Shown piece after piece: positions 1 through 7,818 of a stretch of 53,040 nucleotides of DNA. Made by a program: the position numbers and the translations under genes. The notes beneath the pieces are model-generated. The model saw only the letters and a list, made by a program, of their open reading frames with translations, did not search any database and was not told the DNA's origin. This DNA is from Vicinamibacterales bacterium (GTDB lineage Bacteria > Acidobacteriota > Vicinamibacteria > Vicinamibacterales > Fen-181): NCBI GenBank assembly GCA_036504215.1, contig DASXVO010000087.1, positions 1 to 53,040 of the forward strand. Reading direction: 5' to 3'. Positions within the stretch are counted from its first letter, which is position 1, and the number at the start of each line of letters is the position of its first letter.

Positions 1-252
1 CTGGCCGACTACCTGATCGGCAACCGCATCCGCTACGTTACGGCCGACTACTGGGACGCGTACGTCCTGGACTTCCTCACCCGAGAGCGGGTGATCGTCG
101 CGTCCACCGGCAAGATCCGGGTGCCCGAGTACCAGCAACTCGTCGCGGAACACCCCAAGGGACTCGTGTCGATCGAGCGACAGCCGTGTGAGGGACAGAC
201 GCGCGTCTCGCTCTGGTGCGTGTCGGTCGTGCCGGATCCGCCGAATCACTGA
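1..252 (+). CDS. C-terminal end of a polytopic membrane protein (GT39-like), partial
   Basis: An open frame enters from the left edge and stops with TGA at 250-252, giving the last 83 residues of a protein. The sequence around residues 10-36 (RIRYVTADYWDAYVLDFLTRE, then RVIVAS) matches the soluble C-terminal region often seen in hypothetical membrane proteins related to family 39 glycosyltransferases, where a 'YADYW.AY.L.FL..ERVIVA' block is common. No membrane helix is visible in the part present. It precedes three further membrane-protein genes on the same strand, so it probably belongs to the same envelope-glycan cluster. The function is inferred only from this short block. Confidence 0.55.
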   Translation: MADYLIGNRIRYVTADYWDAYVLDFLTRERVIVASTGKIRVPEYQQLVAEHPKGLVSIERQPCEGQTRVSLWCVSVVPDPPNH

Positions 253-296
253 GCGCCGGCGCCCGCTCCTGCGGCGTGTGCTACCATACCCGCCCG

Positions 297-1937
297 ATGC
301 GCTGGGAAAGGTTCAGGGAAACGACCGTCGTCTGGACCGCGGCGGCAGCGCTCGCGGTCGTGATGACCTACCCGCTGGCCTTCGGCCTCGGCCGGCTCGG
401 CCGGCTCGACACCGGAGACGGGCGTTTCAGCATCTGGAACGTGGCCTGGGTCTCGAGGGCGCTGCTCCACGACCCGGTGCACGTCTTCGACGCCAACATC
501 TTCTATCCGCACACCGGCACGCTGGCCTATAGCGAGGCCAACCTGGTGGCCGGCGCGCTCGGCGCGCCCGCATACGCGCTGACCGGCAACGCGTATGCCG
601 CGCACAACACCGCCGTGCTGTGGGCGTTCGTGCTGTCGTCGGTCGGCATGTACTATCTCGCCCGCTATCTGACCCGCAGCAGGGCCGCGGCTGGCGTGGC
701 CGCCATCTTGTTCGCCTTCTGCCCATTCATCTTCGCGAGGACAGCGCACATTCAACTGCTCATGACGGCGGGCCTGCCGTTCACGCTGCTGGCATTCCAT
801 CGCGTCGTCGATCGGCCCGAGACGTGGCGCGCGGTCGTGCTCGGGATCGCCCTGTGGTTGACCGCGCTCGCGTGCGGTTACTACGGCATCTTCGCAGGGT
901 TGATGGTTTCGTGCGGCAGCCTCTATTACCTGACGGCGCGGCGTCGCTGGCGCGACTGGCGCACCCTGGCCGCGCTGGCAGGCGGAACGACCGTGGCCGC
1001 ACTCCTGACGTGGCCATTCCTCAGACCGTATTTCTCGCTGACCGGCAGGAGCGGTCCCTTCCGTGCGCTCGAGGAAAGCAGTCAGCACTCGGCGAACTGG
1101 GGCGCGTACCTTGCCGCCGCGGGCCTGGGCGACCGGTGGCTGCAGGCGTTCGCCGGCAGATGGCAGGAGGTGCTCTTCCCGGGCATCATCACGCTGGTCC
1201 TCGCGGCTGCCGGAACGTGGATGGCGCTCACGCGCCGGGCGGAACGAGGCCACCGCGAGACGGTCGGGTTCTACCTCCTCCTCGGGGCCGTCACGTTCTG
1301 GCTCTCGTTCGGGCCGGCCGCCGGCCTGTACTCGCTGGCGTACCGGTGGGTGCCGGCCTTCACGCTGATGCGGGCGCCCGGACGGTTTGGGATCATGGTG
1401 ACACTGGCCCTGGTCGTCATCGCAGCCCACGGCCTCGCCGCGCTGCTGGCCCGACGACGTCGCTCGTGGGCAGTCGCCGCCGTGATCGGTCTCGCCGCGC
1501 TCGTCGAACTGGCGCCGATCCCGCTCAACTACCGCGACGTTCCACCGCCACCCGAGCCATACGTGCTGCTCGCCCATCTCCCGCCCGGACCCGTCGTCGA
1601 GTTCCCATTCTTCTACAGGGAGCAGGACTTCCATCGCCACACGGTCTACATGCTCGCATCGACCGCGCACTGGCTGCCGCTCGTGAACGGGTACAGCGAT
1701 TACTTCCCGCCCGATTTCCTCCAAACGGTGATCCCGATCAGCTCGTTCCCGAACGAGGAGTCGTTCCGGATCCTGCGTGACCGCCGCGCTCGGTACGCGG
1801 TGTTCCATCTCAACTACTACGACCGCCGGAGTTGGCCGAAGGTGCTGGCGCGCATCGAGCAGTACCGGCCATACCTGCGCCCGCTCGTCACCGGCGGCGA
1901 CATCTGGCTGTTCGAGATCGTCGGCTGGCCGTCCTGA
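297..1937 (+). CDS. Polytopic membrane protein, GT-C glycosyltransferase-like (paralogue 1)
   Basis: This 546-residue protein is hydrophobic for most of its length, with about ten or more predicted membrane segments and a soluble C-terminal domain from about residue 415. The first external loop carries an acidic motif (DTGDGRFSIWNVAW, about residues 38-51) followed by DANIFYPHTGTLAYSE, a layout typical of GT-C fold enzymes that use lipid-linked sugars. The C-terminal part has the conserved patch HRHTVYMLASTAHWLPLVNGYSDY split over short runs. I chose ATG 297 because the next upstream in-frame start lies inside the previous gene and adds a hydrophilic leader. The downstream gene is a clear paralogue. 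Substrate and sugar are unknown; a YfhO-like or flippase-associated role is equally possible. Confidence 0.75.
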   Translation: MRWERFRETTVVWTAAAALAVVMTYPLAFGLGRLGRLDTGDGRFSIWNVAWVSRALLHDPVHVFDANIFYPHTGTLAYSEANLVAGALGAPAYALTGNAYAAHNTAVLWAFVLSSVGMYYLARYLTRSRAAAGVAAILFAFCPFIFARTAHIQLLMTAGLPFTLLAFHRVVDRPETWRAVVLGIALWLTALACGYYGIFAGLMVSCGSLYYLTARRRWRDWRTLAALAGGTTVAALLTWPFLRPYFSLTGRSGPFRALEESSQHSANWGAYLAAAGLGDRWLQAFAGRWQEVLFPGIITLVLAAAGTWMALTRRAERGHRETVGFYLLLGAVTFWLSFGPAAGLYSLAYRWVPAFTLMRAPGRFGIMVTLALVVIAAHGLAALLARRRRSWAVAAVIGLAALVELAPIPLNYRDVPPPPEPYVLLAHLPPGPVVEFPFFYREQDFHRHTVYMLASTAHWLPLVNGYSDYFPPDFLQTVIPISSFPNEESFRILRDRRARYAVFHLNYYDRRSWPKVLARIEQYRPYLRPLVTGGDIWLFEIVGWPS

Positions 1938-1959
1938 GGCCCCACAAATCCCTGCTATC

Positions 1960-3654
1960 ATGCGTCACATGCGGGTCACCCCTCGCGTCCGGGAATTCGT
2001 GCTGATCGTTCTCGGTTTCGCCGTGCTCACGGTCATCATGACCGCGCCGCTCAGCTATCGCGCGGCGAGCGTGGGACCGATCAACACCGGCGACGGGCAG
2101 ATGAGCATCTGGAACGTGTCATGGGTGGCGCGCGCGCTCGTGCTCGATCCGCTGCACGTCCTCGACGCCAACATCTTCCATCCGCACTCGGGCACGCTGG
2201 CCTACAGCGAAACCAACCTTCTCGCCGGCGTGATCGGCATTCCGGCGTGGTGGATTTCACGCAACCCGTACCTGACGTACAACGTCACCGTCTGCCTGTC
2301 GTTCTTCTTCTCCGCCCTGGCCACGTTTGCGCTCGTCCGCCGGCTGACCGGAAGCCGCGAGGCCGCCGTCGTAGCAGCCATCTGCTTCGCGTTCGCTCCC
2401 TTCGTGCTGGTTCGCTACGCGCACATCCAGCTGATGATGACCGCGGTCCTGCCGGTGACGCTGCTGGCGTTCCACTGGTTCATCGACCGCCAGACGCCGG
2501 GCGCCGCGATCGCGCTCGCGTTGGCCCTCGCCGCGGCAGCCCTGGCCTGCGGCTACTTCGGGTTCATGGCCGGCCTGGCCGTTGGGCTGGGGTTCATCTA
2601 CTACGCGGTGGCGCGGGGAACCTGGCGCAATTGGCGATACTGGGCGCTGGGGGCCGGAGCGGTGGTCACGTCGGCATTGATGGTGCTGCCGGTCTTCTCC
2701 GCATATCTGCCCCTGCTCGGCAGCCAGGCGCCGTTCCGGACGGTCGAAGAATCTCGGCAATACTCTGCGACCGTGCCCGCGTATCTCAGCTCGACCACGC
2801 ACCTGCACCGCGCGGTGCTGGATGCCGTGGTCGGCTTCGATTCGGAGCGGATCCCGGAACGCATCCTCTTCCCGGGCTTCGTTGCGGGATCGCTTGCCCT
2901 CGCCGCATTCGCAGTCGCCCGGCGGAAGGTCTCGAACACGGCGCCGCCCTCCAGTCAGACGCGGTTCACCTCGAGTGAGCGCGAGGCGGTGGGCTTCTAC
3001 GCGCTGCTCGCCGCGTTCGCGGCGTGGGCCTCGTTCGGACCGGCGGGAGGGTTGTACACGCTGGCGTACCGATTCGTCCCGGCGTGGACGATGATGCGAG
3101 CGCCGGCCCGGTTCGGCACGCTGGTGACGTTGTCGCTGGCCGTCCTGGCCGGGCTGGGGCTCGCGGCATTTCTTCGTGGCCGCACCAGGCCGGCGATGAC
3201 GGCGGTGGCCGTCGCGCTCGTGGCGGTTGCGGAACTGGCCGCGTTCCCCCTGGATGCCCGGCAGGCGCTGCCCGTTCCGCCAGCCTACCCGATGCTGTCC
3301 CGCCTGCCCGCCGGGGCCGTCGCCGAGTTCCCGTTCTTCTACCTTCCGACAGACTTCCACCGGCACTGCCTCTACATGCTGTACACGACCGTGCACTGGC
3401 ACCCGATCGTGAACGGCTACAGCGATTACACGCCGGAGGACTTCAAGGCCATCGACATCAGCACCTTCCCGTCCAGAACGGCCTTCGGCCTGCTGCGGCA
3501 GCGTGGCGCCCGGTACGTCGTATTCCACCTCCGGTTCTACGACCGGCGGAGCCGCGAGAAGCTGATGGATGCGATCTATCGCTACCGCGACTACCTGCGC
3601 CCGCTGACACAGGCCGACGACGTGTGGTTGTACGAGATCGCGGCGTGGCCCTAG
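1960..3654 (+). CDS. Polytopic membrane protein, GT-C glycosyltransferase-like (paralogue 2)
   Basis: This 564-residue paralogue of the gene before it shares the acidic loop (NTGDGQMSIWNVSW), the DANIFHPHSGTLAYSE block, the GPAGGLYTLAYR block and the C-terminal VNGYSDY and FHLRFYDRRS segments. ATG 1960 starts the hydrophobic protein; an in-frame ATG at 1969 is an alternative, and an ORF extension to 1777 runs over the previous gene and is not credible. It begins 22 bp after the stop of paralogue 1, so co-transcription is likely. The pair looks like a tandem duplication. A role in modifying a surface polymer or lipid-linked glycan is inferred from the fold-like features; no substrate can be named. 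Confidence 0.75.
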   Translation: MRHMRVTPRVREFVLIVLGFAVLTVIMTAPLSYRAASVGPINTGDGQMSIWNVSWVARALVLDPLHVLDANIFHPHSGTLAYSETNLLAGVIGIPAWWISRNPYLTYNVTVCLSFFFSALATFALVRRLTGSREAAVVAAICFAFAPFVLVRYAHIQLMMTAVLPVTLLAFHWFIDRQTPGAAIALALALAAAALACGYFGFMAGLAVGLGFIYYAVARGTWRNWRYWALGAGAVVTSALMVLPVFSAYLPLLGSQAPFRTVEESRQYSATVPAYLSSTTHLHRAVLDAVVGFDSERIPERILFPGFVAGSLALAAFAVARRKVSNTAPPSSQTRFTSSEREAVGFYALLAAFAAWASFGPAGGLYTLAYRFVPAWTMMRAPARFGTLVTLSLAVLAGLGLAAFLRGRTRPAMTAVAVALVAVAELAAFPLDARQALPVPPAYPMLSRLPAGAVAEFPFFYLPTDFHRHCLYMLYTTVHWHPIVNGYSDYTPEDFKAIDISTFPSRTAFGLLRQRGARYVVFHLRFYDRRSREKLMDAIYRYRDYLRPLTQADDVWLYEIAAWP

Positions 3655-3679
3655 TCAGGGAAAGAGGAGCAGCGCCACC

Positions 3680-4147
3680 ATGAGCCTCACGACCGCCTGC
3701 CGCCATCGATCGGGCCGGGCCTTCCCGGTGTTCGTGTTCATCGCCATCCTGTTCCTGCCATGGCCTGACGGCGGCGGACGGTTCTTCTTCAGGTGCGTGG
3801 CGACTACAACTCTCAATCTCGCCACGAGCCCTCTGAGGCTGCTGCGTGGGTTCGATGCCTTTCAGGCCAACCTGAACACGCCCCAGGCAGGCGAATACGT
3901 GCTCCCCGGACGGGTCCGGGACATGCTGGCGATCCTCCGTGGCCCCGGTCGTGGCGTGAAGCGCTATCAGCTCTCCGAGTCGATCGCCGCCAACGACTGG
4001 GTGATGCAGCAGATCGTGGCGTCTTCCTGGCCGCGAACACTCGAGAGCGGTGCGCACGCACGGTTCGTCCTCGATCGCGATCCGGCGATGCCCGGTTGCA
4101 GTGTGATGGGCCGGCAAGGGGAAGTGGCTCTTGTTTATTGTCCTTAG
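3680..4147 (+). CDS. Small membrane-anchored or exported protein of unknown function
   Basis: This 155-residue protein starts at ATG 3680 behind a good ribosome site (AGAGGAG, 3663-3669). One hydrophobic stretch (FPVFVFIAILFLPW, about residues 15-28) could be a signal anchor. The rest is soluble, with a segment GVKRYQLSESIAANDWVMQQIVASSWPR that looks helical. It overlaps the start of the next membrane-protein gene by 17 bp, so translation is probably coupled and the two proteins may act together. I do not recognise the family with certainty; small proteins of this type are often found beside GT-C-like membrane proteins. Confidence 0.65.
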   Translation: MSLTTACRHRSGRAFPVFVFIAILFLPWPDGGGRFFFRCVATTTLNLATSPLRLLRGFDAFQANLNTPQAGEYVLPGRVRDMLAILRGPGRGVKRYQLSESIAANDWVMQQIVASSWPRTLESGAHARFVLDRDPAMPGCSVMGRQGEVALVYCP

Positions 4148-5507
4148 TCTCTTCTCGCTCGGCCTGTTCCTGGCCGGCTGCGTCCCGGCTTCGTTCTCCA
4201 GAGCCCGAGGCCGTGTCCTCGAGCAGGTGGGTTTGGCTGTCGGGCTCGGCATCCTCATCGACTACTGCCTCGTGTTGACGGGACAGAGGCTGACCCTCGT
4301 CCTCGCTGCCGGAATCGTCCTGGCGTCGTGGGGCGCGGTGAGACTTCTCCGTGACCTCGCCATTCGGCGAAAAGACGGGCTCGGCCGCGGCTGGATGACC
4401 GTGGCCACGGCCGGTCTCATCGGCGCCCTTCTGACCGTCTACTATCTTCAGATCGTGTCGGAGCCCCTGCTCCGCTGGGATGCCCGTTCGATCTGGTTCT
4501 TCCATGCCAGGATGATCTGGCTCGAGGGCGCGCTCCGTCAACACACCGGCCTGGCCCATCCATCACTCGCATTCTCGCATCCTGACTATCCGGAGCTTGT
4601 CCCGGCCCTCGCCGCTCAACTGGCGCACGTGAGAGGTTTCTGGAACGAGTTCTTCCCGAAGAGCAGCCTTGTCGTGATGCTCGTTCCGCTGGTCTTCTGG
4701 GTGTTCAGTTTCCACAAGAACAGCGTGAGCTTCCTGCTGCTGGTCCTGGTCTGCTTCTTCAGCCTGGATGCCTGGCTGTGGAACGGTTACATGGACGGCT
4801 ACCTGGCGATGTACTGCGGGATCGGGCTCCTCCTGTTCGGCCGTTACCTGTCCGAAGGGAGAGATACGGACCTGTACTCCGCGATGTGCGCGCTGGGGAT
4901 TGCCGCCTGCCTCAAGAACGAGGGGCTGCTGTTCGTCTCGTGCTTCGGGCTCGCGCTTCTCTGGATGAACGTAGGGCGTCCCCGGCTCTTCGTCCGGCAG
5001 GTGGCCAGGCGCCTCCGGAGAGACTCACACCTCGTGACGGTGCTGCTCCTCGCCATGGCGCCGACGGTGATGTGGACAATCTGGCGGCATGCCTGGACCC
5101 TTCAGAACGATCTCACGGCCGATGTGCCGGGTAGCCTGTGGCGCCTGTCGAGCCGCGTCGCTGACGGCGTCTCTCTCCTGCACGTTCTCGACTATCTGGT
5201 CCTGCGGGCGACCGCGATTTGGATGGTGGCTGGACTTCTCGCCCTCACCGCTGCGTTCTCGATCCACCAGCGGTTGACGCTGCATCACGGGGCTATCCTG
5301 GCGGCGACGACCTCGGTGCTGTACGTCTGCGGGATATCCATCGCGTACATGGGCACACCGTTGGACCTGGATTTCCATCTGTCGACGTCGGCCGGAAGAA
5401 CGATGGCGACAGCGAGCATGGGACTGCTCGTCTGCCTGTTCTTCCTGCTGTCGGATCTCGAGGCGGGTGAGCGGCCGGCGGAGACGGCTACTTCTTCTTC
5501 GAACTGA
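4131..5507 (+). CDS. Polytopic membrane protein, GT-C-like, TTG start
   Basis: This 458-residue integral membrane protein starts with TTG at 4131, preceded by AAGGGGAAG at a spacing of about six bases; no ATG gives a comparable N-terminus. The first segment (MFIVLSLFSLGLFLAG) is hydrophobic. Conserved-looking polar motifs sit between helices: WDARSIWFFHARMIWLEG, HPDYPELVPALAAQ, NGYMDGYLAMY and LKNEGLLF. WDA-type and DGY-type acidic loops are typical of GT-C fold glycosyltransferases. It overlaps the upstream small gene and is convergent with the transglycosylase gene, overlapping its last 20 bp. Probable role: transfer of a sugar from a polyprenyl carrier at the cytoplasmic membrane. That is inferred from motifs only. 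Confidence 0.75.
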   Translation: MFIVLSLFSLGLFLAGCVPASFSRARGRVLEQVGLAVGLGILIDYCLVLTGQRLTLVLAAGIVLASWGAVRLLRDLAIRRKDGLGRGWMTVATAGLIGALLTVYYLQIVSEPLLRWDARSIWFFHARMIWLEGALRQHTGLAHPSLAFSHPDYPELVPALAAQLAHVRGFWNEFFPKSSLVVMLVPLVFWVFSFHKNSVSFLLLVLVCFFSLDAWLWNGYMDGYLAMYCGIGLLLFGRYLSEGRDTDLYSAMCALGIAACLKNEGLLFVSCFGLALLWMNVGRPRLFVRQVARRLRRDSHLVTVLLLAMAPTVMWTIWRHAWTLQNDLTADVPGSLWRLSSRVADGVSLLHVLDYLVLRATAIWMVAGLLALTAAFSIHQRLTLHHGAILAATTSVLYVCGISIAYMGTPLDLDFHLSTSAGRTMATASMGLLVCLFFLLSDLEAGERPAETATSSSN

Positions 5508-7818
5508 TCTTCTTCCTGGGCGGGGCGGCGGGCTTCGGCTTCGGCTTGCCGCTGCCCTTGGCCGCCGACGACGCCTTCGATGCGCCTCCGGCCGCCGCAC
5601 CGGCCTTGTCCTCGCCGTAGAGACGCCGATAGTCTTCGGCCGACCCGATGATCTTCTTCACGTAGCCTTGCGTCTCGGGAAAGGGAATGTCGTCGATGAA
5701 CTCGTCCGCCTCGAGTCCGGGTCTGTCGGACCTCCAGGCGGCCACGCGATTCTCGCCGGCGTTGTAACTGGCGAGCGCGTAGTGCGCGCCGCCGAACCGG
5801 TGCACGAGCTCGGCGAAGTACGCGGTGCCGAGCTGGATGTTCACCTCGGGTGTGGTGAGCGAACCAGCCGAGAATCGCCGCATGCGCAGTGTCCGCGCGT
5901 AGTGCCGACCGGTGGACGGCAGCACCTGCATCAGGCCGATCGCGTTGGCGGCCGACTTCGCAACCGCATCGAACGACGATTCCTGGTTGATGAGCGCCGC
6001 CACCAGATACGGGTCGAGGCTGTGCGCGTGCGCGTACCGCTTGATGAGCGGCCAGTAGTCCACCGGGAAGATGATGCGCAGGACCTCGTTCGGCAGGTGC
6101 GTCGCGTGCGCCGCCATGTATTGCGGGTACGCCCGTTTCATCGCGACGATGCCCCGGCGCAGATCGCCCTGCTTGTTGTAGACCCAGCCGAGGGTTGCGC
6201 TCACCGGCGGGCTGTCGCCCCACGTCCGCTGCGCGTAGAGCAACTCGTCACGCGCCTGGTCGTACAACCCGAGGGACAGCAGCAGTCGCACCAGGTCGCT
6301 GGTGGGCGGCAGCGCAGGCGTCCCGGTCGAATCCGTCGCGGGCGCAGCCGCCTGCACGGATGTGTTCGCGGCCAGCCGCACGCCGGCGCCAGCCACGCGC
6401 CTTCTGGCCAGGCGTCCATAGTACGAATTCAGATAATCGGCCGTCACCACCTGGTAGACCGTCGCGGCGCCGTTCCTGTCACCCACCTGCTCGCGTGCCC
6501 TCGCCGACCAGTAGAGATAGGCGGGCCGGTAGTCCGAGTGCGGGAAGTTGGCCGCGGCCGTCTCGAACAACGCCATCGCGTCCCGATACCTGCTGTGCTT
6601 GTACGCGAACCAGCCGGCCTTCCAGCCCGCCCGCTCCGCGTGACGCCCCTTCGGGAACTTCGAGAGCAGCTCGCGGAACACCGCATCCGCCTGATCGTCG
6701 TCGTCAGACACGATGTAGTGCGTGGCGAGGTTGTTGAGCGCCTCTTCGGCCCAGGAGCTGTCTGGCGCCGAAGCCACGAGCGCGCGTGCGAGGCGAACGT
6801 ACTCGTCGTGGTCCCCGAGTTCCCGGGTGGCGGTCAGGTAGAAGAACTGCGCCTCGACCTTGCGCGACGCGTGGTCGAGATACGGCCGGAGTCCATCCTG
6901 CGCCTGGCGATAGCGGTGGAGGTAGTGATCGCATTCGGCGATCCGCAGCGCGATCAGCTCTGCCTGGTCGCCTCCGGCGATCGGCTGCAGCGCCTCGAGT
7001 GCCGGACGGGCCTGCTGATAGCGCTTGGATCCGAAGAGCCGCTCGGCGCGGCCGAGTTCGAGTCGATACCGTTGGGGCGAATCCTTGGCCGGCTGCAGGT
7101 CCTTGAGCGCGTCGAGTTCGGTGGCCGCGACCGTCAACAGGTCGCTCGTCGGGAACTCGTAGTAGAGGCGCGCGAACGTCTCGGCAGCATGTGGCCGGTC
7201 ACCGGAGGCCTGGTAGGCGTGCGCGAGCGCGAGAAGGACGGCGTCTGGCGCCGCGGTCCGCCGATTCGCCAGAGCCTCGTAGAGCTTCGCCGCGCCTGCG
7301 TGGTCCTCCTGCGCGACGGCGGCTTCCGCCTCACGCTGGACGGCGGCCTCGGTGAGGAAGCCCGGCACCTGCGCTTCGCGCAGCTTTCCAAAGACCGCCC
7401 GGGCCTCGGCCACACGCGCCAGGTTGAGATACGTCAGCCCGGTGAAGTAGCTGGCGTACGCGGCCAGTGGCGTCGTGGCCAGGGACGGGGCACTGACGAG
7501 CGGCAGCGCCTCCTTGAACTTCGCGTCCTGGAACAGCCGCACGCCCTGGGCGAGGTCGAGGAGGGCCTTCGGCGGCACGTGTGCCGCGACGTCTGGCACC
7601 AGCCAGATTTCCGCGGGATCGGTTGGCACGAGCGGCCGCGCCGACGGCGCGAGCGCGGGGGACACCGGTGCGACGCCGACCGGCGAGTCCGTGACCGACG
7701 GCGCCTGCGCGCCGCCCGAAACGGCAAAGCCGGCAACGATCAGCGCGACGAGACCCCAACGCAGGGAACGTGAAGCTTCAACGGGTCGTGGAACTCGAGA
7801 CTCGATCGTACCAATCAC
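5488..7818 (-). CDS. Slt-type lytic transglycosylase with TPR-like repeats
   Basis: This 776-residue exported protein has a hydrophobic signal segment (about residues 19-36) ending in AQA at 37-39. Residues about 85-500 form degenerate alpha-helical TPR-like repeats, as in the superhelical domain of Slt70. A lysozyme-like SLT domain covers about 590-725: the catalytic glutamate is E613 in INQESSFD, followed by GLMQVLP and ASYNAGENRV. The enzyme cleaves murein glycan strands, leaving 1,6-anhydro-MurNAc ends, in the periplasm. A Lys/Pro/Ala-rich tail (about 727-776) follows and may bind wall or nucleic polymers. Its ATG overlaps the stop of the upstream GAF/coiled-coil gene (ATGA, 7815-7818), implying coupled translation. 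Confidence 0.92.
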   Translation of the reverse strand: MIGTIESRVPRPVEASRSLRWGLVALIVAGFAVSGGAQAPSVTDSPVGVAPVSPALAPSARPLVPTDPAEIWLVPDVAAHVPPKALLDLAQGVRLFQDAKFKEALPLVSAPSLATTPLAAYASYFTGLTYLNLARVAEARAVFGKLREAQVPGFLTEAAVQREAEAAVAQEDHAGAAKLYEALANRRTAAPDAVLLALAHAYQASGDRPHAAETFARLYYEFPTSDLLTVAATELDALKDLQPAKDSPQRYRLELGRAERLFGSKRYQQARPALEALQPIAGGDQAELIALRIAECDHYLHRYRQAQDGLRPYLDHASRKVEAQFFYLTATRELGDHDEYVRLARALVASAPDSSWAEEALNNLATHYIVSDDDDQADAVFRELLSKFPKGRHAERAGWKAGWFAYKHSRYRDAMALFETAAANFPHSDYRPAYLYWSARAREQVGDRNGAATVYQVVTADYLNSYYGRLARRRVAGAGVRLAANTSVQAAAPATDSTGTPALPPTSDLVRLLLSLGLYDQARDELLYAQRTWGDSPPVSATLGWVYNKQGDLRRGIVAMKRAYPQYMAAHATHLPNEVLRIIFPVDYWPLIKRYAHAHSLDPYLVAALINQESSFDAVAKSAANAIGLMQVLPSTGRHYARTLRMRRFSAGSLTTPEVNIQLGTAYFAELVHRFGGAHYALASYNAGENRVAAWRSDRPGLEADEFIDDIPFPETQGYVKKIIGSAEDYRRLYGEDKAGAAAGGASKASSAAKGSGKPKPKPAAPPRKKISSKKK

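Noticed and set aside
246-1961. 571-codon antisense frame opposite the first GT-C-like gene
   Set aside because: The sense strand encodes a coherent polytopic membrane protein with a paralogue; the antisense product is charged and repetitive without domains.
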